Part shown: positions 49,201 to 54,231 of the stretch, one piece after another | How positions within the stretch are numbered: the stretch's first letter is position 1 | Layout of the letters: each line of letters opens with the position of its first letter | Assembly: GCF_000003605.2 (NCBI RefSeq) | Contig: NW_003124893.1 | Coordinates: forward strand, 370,799 to 425,029 | From: Saccoglossus kowalevskii | Lineage: Eukaryota; Hemichordata; Enteropneusta; Harrimaniidae | Direction of reading: 5' to 3' | Length of the DNA: 54,231 nt | The notes under the pieces: generated by a model | Seen by the model: the letters and a program-made list of their open reading frames with translations, nothing else | The model's database searches: none | Told to the model about the DNA's origin: nothing | Position numbers and translations under genes: made by a program

Positions 49201-49946
49201 AAGTTCACCAGTCAAGATTCATTCGTAGCCTATATGTTACTTCTAAGCAACTTTATTCGTTAGAAGCTTTGCTATCTTCACCAGGAATGTCAAATGTTAA
49301 TTTTGTTCTTGTTGATGTAAGTATAAAATTGTGCGTTTACTGACATTTTACTGGGCAAATTGGTGATGTCACTGCCCAAATTGGTGATGTCACTGCGTAA
49401 ATTGGTGAGGTCACTGAGAAAATTGGTGATATCACCTCACAGATTGGTGAGATAACTGAGCAAGTTAGTGATGTCACTGAGCAAATTGGTGAGGTCATTG
49501 AGCAAGTTACATCAATGCATAATTTGGTGTGGTCACTGAGCAAGGTGGTGATATCACTATGCAAATTGGTGATGTCACAGCATAAATTGGTGATGTCACA
49601 GCATAAATTGGTGATGTCACAGGATAAATTTGTGAGGTCACTAATAGGATACTTGTTACATCGATTAAATGTATGTGACTTAATTGTTCATTGTAGACCC
49701 AATGACGCTGTGATGTCCATGAAAGAGCTGTTCTCAGATCTACAGGGCATACTCTTCTGGATGGCAAATGCCTTAGAAATGCTCAATCACTTCCAGAATT
49801 GCTTAAACGATTATCTAATGAGTCCAGAAGAAGGTTTACCTCCTGGATCACGGTCATCGCTAGCAACGGCAGACGATGAAGTTCTCTCAGTTTTGGAAGA
49901 AGTGGTTATGTACACATTTCAACAGACTGTCTACTACCTCACTAAG
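15968..49946 (+). CDS. RADIL: RADIL-type Rap/Ras effector with two RA domains, FHA and DIL; 5 exons, 3' end outside window
   Basis: Exons 15968-16240, 16366-16564, 44939-46863, 48748-48785 and 49697-49946 join in frame (2685 nt, 895 codons). Order: N-terminal tail 1-83; RA1 about 84-190 (ALRFYLED, DKEECPL) resembling afadin RA1; Ser-rich and basic linker 190-355; RA2 about 359-470 (PGVLKIYGDQ, EYVLCDVIGK, PGEGLSRRFEVR, DTITSGINANARRL), almost collinear with human RADIL; acidic linker; FHA about 552-678; DIL from about 704 (DLQGILFWMANALEML, VLEEVVMYTFQQTVYYLTK). RADIL and RASIP1 are Rap1 effectors acting on integrin adhesion and Rho signalling; that role is inferred by homology. The rest of DIL and a PDZ domain are expected to the right. 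In-frame TAG at 15905-15907 with no intervening ATG supports the start. Vertebrate RADIL has one RA domain, so RA1 is the odd part. Confidence 0.9.
16366..16564 (+). CDS. RADIL: RADIL exon 2 (core of first RA domain)
   Basis: Acceptor TTTTTATTAG, donor GTAAGG, 199 nt, ending one base into a codon. Encodes GLSYEGALRFYLEDANEDRQ, then VKLDNETTVGELIPVLIEKF and ALYQVIGRG. The pattern (RFYxxD, then a beta strand, then a TTVxExIxxLxEKF helix, then a YxV strand) is an RA-type ubiquitin fold close to afadin RA1. Confidence 0.88.
17831..18041 (+). mobile_element. MITE family B, copy B1
   Basis: Bounded by TACTGTAAAATAGTTAATTA and CATTTTGCAGTA. Reiterates ATTCACTGGGTTTTAAT and its complement. Same terminal octamer as family A, different interior. 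A looser relative (AAACCCAGTGATTATG, ACCAGTGAAAAATTA) follows at about 18090-18240. Confidence 0.85.
18300..18511 (+). mobile_element. MITE family A, copy A4
   Basis: Full-length 212-bp subfamily 1 copy at the start of the large RADIL intron; nearly identical to A1. Confidence 0.9.
19053..19421 (+). mobile_element. MITE family M, copy 2 (369 bp)
   Basis: Ends AATAGGCCATTTTCCGTTC / GAAAATCACCTATT; same interior as 14077-14430, plus CACTGCGAGAATCACGC near the left end. Confidence 0.88.
21207..21305. repeat. TTTTG / TTTGG simple repeat
   Basis: Irregular TTTTG units followed by six TTTGG units. Purine/pyrimidine strand asymmetry is strong. The overlapping Phe-Cys-rich frame is an artefact. Confidence 0.95.
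21364..21575 (-). mobile_element. MITE family A, copy A5
   Basis: Full-length, reverse orientation, subfamily 2 (TACTGTAAAATAC ends, GAATCATTCCTTCAGC). Confidence 0.9.
21855..21998 (+). mobile_element. MITE family D, copy D1
   Basis: Ends TACTGTAAAATCTGTATTAG and, reverse-complemented, CCGTAAAATCTGTATTAG. Reiterates GGCTTCTATTAGAG. Shares a central stretch (ACACATATGAGAAATGATGA) with 48408-48592, from which it differs mainly by lacking about 40 bp. Confidence 0.85.
23452..23820 (-). mobile_element. MITE family M, copy 3 (369 bp)
   Basis: Reverse orientation copy of the 14077 and 19053 elements; ends AATAGGTGATTTTCCGAAC and AACAGGAAATGGTCTATT. Confidence 0.88.
23877..24069 (-). mobile_element. 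MITE family A, copy A6
   Basis: Reverse orientation, somewhat decayed and about 20 bp short internally; ends TACTGTGAAATACTTTATTT and GTATTCTACAGTA. Lies only 57 bp from MITE M copy 3. Confidence 0.85.
24507..24635 (+). mobile_element. MITE family E (probable)
   Basis: Begins ATTACCGTAAAATTCCTAAT TGAAGCC (split here for length) and contains GGCTTTAATTAGGG near the right end. Same tip as families A-D but interior motif GCTTTAATTA. Right terminus incomplete. Confidence 0.5.
24756..24925 (+). mobile_element. MITE family A, copy A7 (right end missing)
   Basis: Left end TACTGTAAAATACTTTATTT intact; similarity stops after CCCAAAAAGTCTT. Immediately preceded by the recurrent 16-mer at 24736-24751. 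Confidence 0.85.
25830..26200. other. Assembly gap (371 N)
   Basis: Run of N inside RADIL intron 2. The open frames spanning it on both strands have no meaning. It lies about 160 bp left of a 43-bp minisatellite, which may be why assembly failed. Confidence 1.
26363..26947. repeat. 43-bp minisatellite, about 13 units
   Basis: Unit contains GGGGAGTTTAATTGTAGTTC then TAGAGCTGTACATTGTCATC. Units in the middle are nearly identical; those at both ends are divergent. Confidence 0.97.
27405..27560 (+). repeat. Old dispersed repeat, copy 1
   Basis: Resembles 29335-29490: shared TAACTATAGTA, GTTTTTCAA, AACTAG and TCACA in the same order and spacing. Diverged; class unknown. Confidence 0.45.
27638..27700 (+). 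mobile_element. MITE family A, copy A8, left part
   Basis: Starts TACAGTAAAATACTTTATTT and stops at GATTCAGTGAAAA, where the 1.2-kb element begins. The rest of this copy resumes at 28926. Confidence 0.9.
27701..28925 (+). mobile_element. 1.2-kb hairpin-ended non-autonomous element (Helitron-like?) inside MITE A8
   Basis: Sits exactly between GTGAAAA and TAAAATCC of a family A MITE, with no target duplication. The left end carries CAAGTCATTGAAAATGAC (small hairpin) and AGTCCCCGTT; the right end is a GC-rich hairpin, AGTCCCCGTTTTCGGAC ... GTCCGAACGGGGACT, followed by AA. Insertion between A and T, a 3' hairpin and an end reading CTAA fit a Helitron; the 5' end is not the canonical TC and the hairpin lies too close to the end. 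The interior is tandem blocks of about 140 bp (motifs AACAAGATGGCTGCCAGTCG, GACATGTATCCTAACATGTA). No protein coded. Confidence 0.75.
28926..29066 (+). mobile_element. MITE family A, copy A8, right part
   Basis: Continues ATAAAATCCAGTGAATATAC and ends TATTTAACAGTA. Subfamily 2. Together with 27638-27700 it gives one full-length copy. Confidence 0.9.
29335..29490 (+). repeat. Old dispersed repeat, copy 2
   Basis: Partner of 27405-27560 on the other side of the split MITE; similar order of short blocks. Confidence 0.45.
30680..30888 (-). mobile_element. MITE family B, copy B2
   Basis: Reverse of B1 (17831-18041): TACTGTAAAATGACTAATTT to TCTTTTTACAGTA, with TTCACTGGGTTTTAATTTAG. Directly preceded by ATTACCGG. 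Confidence 0.85.
32085..32327 (+). mobile_element. MITE family G, copy 3
   Basis: Shares ATAGTCTGCACTTTCCTT with copy 2 and AAAATTAGGGTTCATTTTCA with the family, ending CTGGTGGTGAAAAG. Left end decayed. Confidence 0.75.
35735..35798 (+). mobile_element. MITE family A, copy A9 (left quarter only)
   Basis: TACTGTAAAAAACTTTATTT to GGAATGATT, then cut off at the junction with a duplicated 50-bp block. Confidence 0.8.
35801..36283 (+). repeat. Inverted duplication, left arm (with duplicated 50-bp block)
   Basis: From about 35852 to 36283 this is almost identical to the reverse complement of about 44030-44474, including most of MITE A10. A 50-bp block beginning CTTTCAAGTGTTTCTGAGCA occurs at 35801-35850 and again at 35970-36019. 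Confidence 0.9.
36129..36324 (+). mobile_element. MITE family A, copy A10
   Basis: Subfamily 2 copy lacking the TCTTTTCAG block near its right end, preceded by ATTACCGG. Its left three quarters form part of the inverted duplication with 43986-44197. Confidence 0.88.
38490..38652 (+). mobile_element. MITE family A, copy A11 (right end missing)
   Basis: Begins TACTGTAAAATACTTTATTT and stops at CACACAAAAAG. AGTGATTATTA occurs on both sides, at the left border and directly after the cut. Confidence 0.85.
39850..40060 (+). repeat. Old dispersed repeat H, copy 1
   Basis: Shares AAAATTAACA-AGAAATT, ATGTGCAAAA and CACCAA-ATTT-GGT in order with 40430-40640. Diverged. Confidence 0.45.
40115..40263 (-). 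mobile_element. MITE family A, copy A12 (internal deletion)
   Basis: Both ends present (TACTGTGGAATACTTTATTT, GTATTCTACAGTA) but only 149 bp long; about 63 bp of the middle are missing. Subfamily 1 diagnostic bases. Confidence 0.88.
40430..40640 (+). repeat. Old dispersed repeat H, copy 2
   Basis: Diverged partner of 39850-40060. Confidence 0.45.
42848..43375. repeat. 49/54-bp minisatellite, left segment of a split array
   Basis: About 10 units containing CAGTTTGCATGTGCCTATTA and TAGAAACTGTCTAGGTA. The last units are 54 bp through insertion of TTGAA. The array stops at MITE A13 and related 33-bp units continue at 43588. Confidence 0.97.
43376..43587 (-). mobile_element. MITE family A, copy A13, inside the minisatellite
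   Basis: Full-length 212-bp reverse copy, subfamily 1. Flanked on both sides by CTGTCTAGG-type repeat units. Confidence 0.9.
43588..43830. repeat. 33-bp minisatellite, right segment of the split array
   Basis: About 7 units containing GGTGTTGTTTATATGTGCAT and ACCCAGCTGTCTA; the last units revert to GGTACAGTTTGCATATGCAT, like the left segment. Confidence 0.95.
43986..44197 (-). mobile_element. MITE family A, copy A14
   Basis: Full-length reverse subfamily 2 copy; its right part and the sequence up to 44474 form the right arm of the inverted duplication. Confidence 0.9.
44030..44474 (-). repeat. Inverted duplication, right arm
   Basis: Reverse complement nearly identical to 35852-36283. It is probably the parental arm, since it runs on smoothly while the left arm is flanked by a duplicated 50-bp block and a cut MITE. 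Ends 460 bp before RADIL exon 3. Confidence 0.9.
44939..46863 (+). CDS. RADIL: RADIL exon 3 (end of RA1, RA2, FHA, start of DIL)
   Basis: 1925-nt internal exon. Acceptor TTTTTTTACAG leaves AT, which joins the final G of exon 2 to give an Asp codon; the protein then reads DEILLDKEECPL, the closing strand of RA1. Then a Ser-rich segment (SSDLSSSISSSS), a basic patch (RRFSLRKRDKDE), RA2, an acidic linker, FHA (DVLSQHCWVSKK, VTINGVAI, HYVFLFKDP) and the DIL start (KITFLLDID, KLTPAYLICMCVEYSA). Donor GTAAGC after LVQSIAW. The open frame runs upstream into the intron, but that stretch begins only with TTG and is not coding. Confidence 0.95.
47597..47801 (+). mobile_element. MITE family A, copy A15
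   Basis: Near full length (205 bp), subfamily 2-like interior; TACTGTAGAATACTTTATTT to AGTATTTTACAGTA. Followed 15 bp later by AGTACCGGTACC. Confidence 0.88.
48408..48592 (+). mobile_element. MITE family D, copy D2
   Basis: TACTGTAAAATCTGTATTAG to AATACAGATTTTACGGTAA. Longer than D1 by about 40 bp between two GGCTTCTATT / GACTTCTATT motifs. Confidence 0.88.
48748..48785 (+). CDS. RADIL: RADIL exon 4 (38-nt microexon in DIL)
   Basis: Acceptor CTCCTAATAG, donor GTAAGT. Encodes DKTKEIANKQPS plus two bases, aligning with human EKTKELAEKQAQ right after the conserved Trp. Phase 0 in, phase 2 out, so the microexon is needed for frame. Confidence 0.9.
49350..49643. repeat. 21-bp minisatellite, about 14 units, in RADIL intron 4
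   Basis: Unit of the type GGTGATGTCACTGAGCAAATT; variable sequence but constant length. Because 21 is a multiple of three, several frames stay open on both strands, one of them running in frame into exon 5. Confidence 0.95.
49697..49946 (+). CDS. RADIL: RADIL exon 5 (DIL domain core)
   Basis: Acceptor TTCATTGTAG, donor GTAAGG, 250 nt. Encodes residues 812-895, including MKELFSDLQGILFWMANALE and EVLSVLEEVVMYTFQQTVYY, matching human DLQPILFWMSNSIELL and AVLEEVVLYAFQQCVYYVSK. Human continues with SLYICLPALLE; no such exon was found up to 54231. Confidence 0.94.
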
Positions 49947-52900
49947 GTAAGGAACCAAGCATTATTATTTGGGGTAGCATTACCAGGACAGTTTGGTATT
50001 AAATTAAAATTGCACAGATGATTCATTGCGCTGAGCATTTCAAAACAGGTATTTATAGTTTTTTGACACCCCCCCCCCCCACAAAGGGTTTTGTGGAACT
50101 CCACCCACAGCCCAAAATGATTAAGTCTGTTAGACCCCAAAACAATGCCCAATCATCAATGCATTAAACAATCAACTTTTGACCAATCACATGTTGTTGA
50201 AACATCATGTGACACCTTCCCTGTCACAGATGTCTGATTGGTTTTATTTGATTGGTTGATGAGATTCAAACAAATTTACCCATAAATTTTTATCACTGGA
50301 TTTATCGACTGCTGTTGAGTTTGCAATAAAAGATACGTTGCCTAGGTGATGAAAATAAATGAAAACTACGTTAGTATTATAGTATTATGTTGGTAGACAC
50401 CTGTTGGATTACATGTCCATATGAGGTGATGTGTTGGTAGTTTGGGTTAAATATATCAGAATGGTGTATTTAATATAGGACAGTGTTTCATGAACTCATA
50501 GAATAAATATATTTTGAATGCAGACAGTGTTTCTGGAGTTGGGTTTATTCTTTTGCAGTACTGAACAGTACTCCTCTACTGAAAATGAAAAGTTAACTTC
50601 TTTGTTTAAGAATTAATGTGGCTGATATAAATAACAAATTTGGAAAGGGCATCAAATAAATGTACCCCATCATTCATTATCAAAATTTATTTTACACAAA
50701 GATTTGGGTTTTTAGAACTTGACAAGTTGATGCATAACAAGTAGTCCCCCTGAAAAATTATTTTTCAAGTTTGGTGTAAGTTATTGATGTAAAGAACACT
50801 CAGTATTTTGAAGCGCTGATAAAGGTGTCAATATTACCCTTTATAACTACGGGGTCAAAAAGTAAAAAAGACAACTTGGTGTCTACTAGTTACAGTGATA
50901 TGAGTTAATAAAACCCTTTCATTTAAGTCAGTTTTGAGAAGGAGATTTGAACGAGGGCAGCTACTTATCGACAGTGACGAGGATAATTTGCAGGTGTCAC
51001 GACTGTTGGTATGTTAAGGAGACGACGAATGATTTCGAGTTATTGATCTGTAGCAAGTAATTGTCTTCTATTGTGGCCGGGAATACCATGTCGCACATGA
51101 TATGAATACGTAATGAGCGTTAGATGTCCCTTTATTGAGTCACCGATGTCATATGCTGGAACAAATGGTGTAATAACCATAGGCAACTTTCAGAAATACC
51201 TAAGTGCGTTTGACAAAGAATCCTTATAGAGTGACATTGATCTGTATGTGTTTGTATGGCTGCAAATGCCGAGTCAACAATGATTTTTCCACTCTTTACG
51301 GACATTGGAGTCTGAAGGAGGTACAAATCAAATATGAACCCAGACGTACACTTAAAGTTCTTGGCTTCTTCATTCTTTTATATTTTTACAAAAATAAATA
51401 AATCCCAAACGACTTGAAATTTGATATCCTGATATAGAAGGGCAAGGATTCACGCATTTTCTGATGGCTGAAGCTGGTGGTAATATTCACACATTCTGCG
51501 GAGAGCCAAATGAATGGGAAAAACAATGTCTGCAGGCTATGTGTTAAAAGAGGCAAGATTTTGTTTTGTAGGAGCACTGTTATTTATCTCTTCTTATTTG
51601 GAGCATGATCATTGTGGTGGTGGTATTTCTAATTTTTTTTAGTTCACCTGTTGATCAAAAAGTCAATATTTGGCTAAGCAAAAGAATATGTATTATTGGA
51701 ATTAAGAACGAAAGATTTTATTAATGGACTACCAATGTCAAAACTGTTGGACTCAAGAACATATTGTCATTGGATTTTTACAGCTACTAGGCATAGAAAT
51801 TGTGCCAACATAAGTGCCTCCAAAAACAATCATATTTGTATTAAGTATATGTATTTGCGCATTTTTTTTGTTTATGCTGAAAATAATGTTGTTTGAGTCA
51901 TGTGTATTTTTTTGGTTTTTACTTGATTTTCACTAGTGCTTCCTGACTGGAAATTATAACCCCTATTAAAGTACCGGTATAAGATACCCATGGCTAAAAC
52001 TATTTTTCGTTTTGCACTCAGTGGAAGCCCAGGAAGGTGGTTGCATATTGAAAATGCCAGAATTGAGGCCAGTGAAATGAAACTTAGAAATGAAGTGATG
52101 AAACAAAATTTTACTTTAAGACGGTTAGCAACTCAATCTGAATTCCTGAGATGGACACAAACATATCAGAACACCTTCTGCACAAACACATTCTCATGCT
52201 GTTATTAACCATTTCTTTTCAACAAACCTTGATAACAATACCCTGTGTTGAGATCATTGTTGTTCCATTGTTGTAACCTGTCCCCTTCAGTGACAAAACT
52301 GTGAGCCGTTGTGTTTTGTTATCATGTTCAATTGGTTGAATCAATACAAAAACTGAAAGCCTTTGTTGTAAGGGGGTCATTGATTGATACATGGATACTA
52401 GATACTGACGTTTTCCCTGCAAACTGTTTTTGCGTTTAATCAGAACAATTGGGCCAGGAGTCCCTGCCCATAGACAGAATAACAGTTACCCGTAGTTGTA
52501 CAATACTTGCATCATTTATTCTTGATGGCAACTTTTTCATGTTGCCATGATTACTATTGAAATTGTACAAAATATGATTTAATAGTCTTGAATCTGCTTT
52601 GTTTATATCATATAAAGTGAAAAATCAGTTGAATGAGAAAATTTGTAATTTAAAAATTCAATAAAATGATCTGTTTTTTGTTTAAAACAAGCATAACAGG
52701 TGGAAGTGAATAAACAGATGCTTTTATAATATGATGCGTGTGAAAATGAACACAAGGGTATGAAACTGTTGGTTAATTTAATTGATGTAATTCATCACCC
52801 GAGATGCACCATTTGAACTTTGGAAGCTCTGTAGAGCTATTAAACAGCTGTGAAATTTATTTTAATATCCTTGTAGCTCGACATTAAACTCTTTTCACCT

Positions 52901-54231
52901 ACCCGAATGTTTTGATTGAAAATTAATTTAGTGAAAATTAAACCTGCCAAGTAACTAGGTAGTTGAGCAGTGTGGACTGGTGAAGCAAAAATTAATCACT
53001 CCTGGTATTTTTCCATGCTGAGGCAGGTAGCTGCACATTCAACACGTATTCTGGATTGCTTGATGAAGAATTTGTATCTAAATCTGAGCTTAACCTGAAT
53101 AGGAAACTAACAAGACTTATTACAATAAGTGGAATCCTTGTATCTAAACTGAATATGAAACCAACATGACTAGAAGGATTGGCTCTTATTATTGGCAGTT
53201 TTATCCTGCCCCTTAGGTTTACATACATATAGGTCGCCATGCATGGTGAGAAAAAGTATGAGATTACAACAGACAACTGCAGTCAAGGGTAAAATGAGTA
53301 TTGAACAGGTTGACCGGTATTGAACGTGTTGACCCCTTTCTACTTGACTACTTTGAACTTCAATAGAAAGTATTGTTTTGTGAGATGAAATCCGATCACT
53401 ATCGGTAACCTCAAAGGTAATCTGTACATGCCACCCATGGCCTTCTCTGTCCTCAGTGTACATTAAATAACCTAGGAAACTGAAAAAAAGATGTCCATTG
53501 GATACTAATATCTCCAATTAAGATGGCTTGATACAGCTTTATGAAAGGCCGGAATATTGTTGCATTTTGCGAATAGATTGCTTATTACTGTGCAAGGTTA
53601 TATGTGAACAAAAATGGGGGGCAGAGACCTAATTATTGAAATAAATATGATATCACTGTATGTGGATTTAATAGAGGGTCAGCAAGGGGTATTTTCGTAA
53701 GCTGTAATCAATTGTTTTTATTTTCATAATAACTTAATTTAAATAAATAAGAATTGTAAATTCATAGACATGGGCAAGGTGTAAAATGTAATCAGCTATT
53801 TTATTCGTCCGTAATTTGTATAAAGATCTTTTTTTTATAAGTGTATAAAGCATTTTTCACATTAAATGTCGTAATTCGTAGCAATTTTCAATTTTTTTTC
53901 TTAAACACAAATTATCAACTATATTATAAAAGTGTAAAATGTAAAAACCTATTTTTTACTGTAAATGAAACATTCATTATATTTTCTGTAAAAACGTAAA
54001 ATACCCTTTTATTTCCTGTAACCTGTACCAGCTATCCCACTTGCCCCCCCCCCCCCCATACATTGGACTGTATGGGGGAAAGAGTGAAACACAACCTGTT
54101 GAATTAAAAAAGTCTTTGTGATTTTGACTTGAGGAATCTGGCTGTTTTAAGTCATTTGTTTGTTTTTTTTTATTTAAACAATATTTTTATTTTGTTTCAA
54201 TAATGGACATACAACACAAAATATTACATCA
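49947..54231 (+). other. RADIL intron 5 (partial)
   Basis: From GTAAGG to the window edge. Scanned for the DIL continuation (human SLYICLPALL) and for PDZ motifs; none seen. Contains poly-C tracts at about 50071 and 54043 and the second poly-G-headed repeat. The frame at 51990-52208 matches no family I recognise. Confidence 0.6.
53800..54057 (-). repeat. Poly-G-headed repeat, copy 2
   Basis: On the minus strand: about 15 G, GGTACAGGTTACAGGAAATA, AAAGGG, then many TTTTTACAG / TTTACA motifs. Same order as 11314-11655 but loosely conserved. Confidence 0.55.

Noticed and set aside
51990-52208. 72-codon frame as a candidate further RADIL exon
   Set aside because: It does not resemble the expected DIL continuation or PDZ domain and lacks matching splice phase.
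1-54231. Search for retrovirus-like, LTR, LINE or transposase coding remains
   Set aside because: No reverse transcriptase, integrase, gag/env or transposase-like peptide was recognised in any frame; all mobile elements seen are short and non-coding.

Overview
This window is nuclear DNA from an animal, almost certainly a marine invertebrate bilaterian. It is AT-rich, with short GT-AG-spliced exons in long introns, two animal-specific protein families, and very many short non-autonomous inverted-repeat transposons, minisatellites and one assembly gap (25830-26200). The phylum cannot be fixed from the sequence; a mollusc-like lophotrochozoan is a guess from base composition and repeat style.

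Two genes are supported, in divergent orientation. On the minus strand, 10976 down to 1613, lie eight exons of an OGFOD3 orthologue, a single-pass membrane 2-oxoglutarate/Fe(II) oxygenase-like protein. All seven splice phases within the window agree. The last exon, with the distal iron ligand and the 2-oxoglutarate-binding arginine, lies beyond the left edge. On the plus strand, 15968 to 49946, lie five exons (895 codons) of a RADIL-type Rap/Ras effector: RA, RA, FHA, then the start of the DIL domain. The rest of DIL and any PDZ domain lie beyond the right edge. The two start codons are about 5 kb apart.

Layout: 1-10976 OGFOD3 exons and repeat-laden introns; 10977-15967 intergenic with a likely OGFOD3 promoter, a poly-G-headed repeat, a nested inverted-repeat structure and a 354-bp MITE; 15968-16564 RADIL exons 1-2; 16565-44938 a 28.4-kb intron holding most of the repeats; 44939-46863 a 1.9-kb RADIL exon; 46864-49946 two small exons; 49947-54231 intron without a recognisable exon.

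The most notable points are these. (1) The RADIL-like protein has an extra, afadin-like N-terminal RA domain, split by the 28-kb intron, which vertebrate RADIL lacks. (2) At least five small inverted-repeat families share the terminus TACYGTAAAA and are built from short reiterated motifs; the commonest has about 16 copies. (3) A 1.2-kb element with a GC-rich terminal hairpin sits cleanly inside one MITE without target duplication. (4) A near-identical inverted duplication 8 kb apart has a junction suggesting template switching. No retrovirus-like or LINE coding sequence, RNA gene or CRISPR array was seen.
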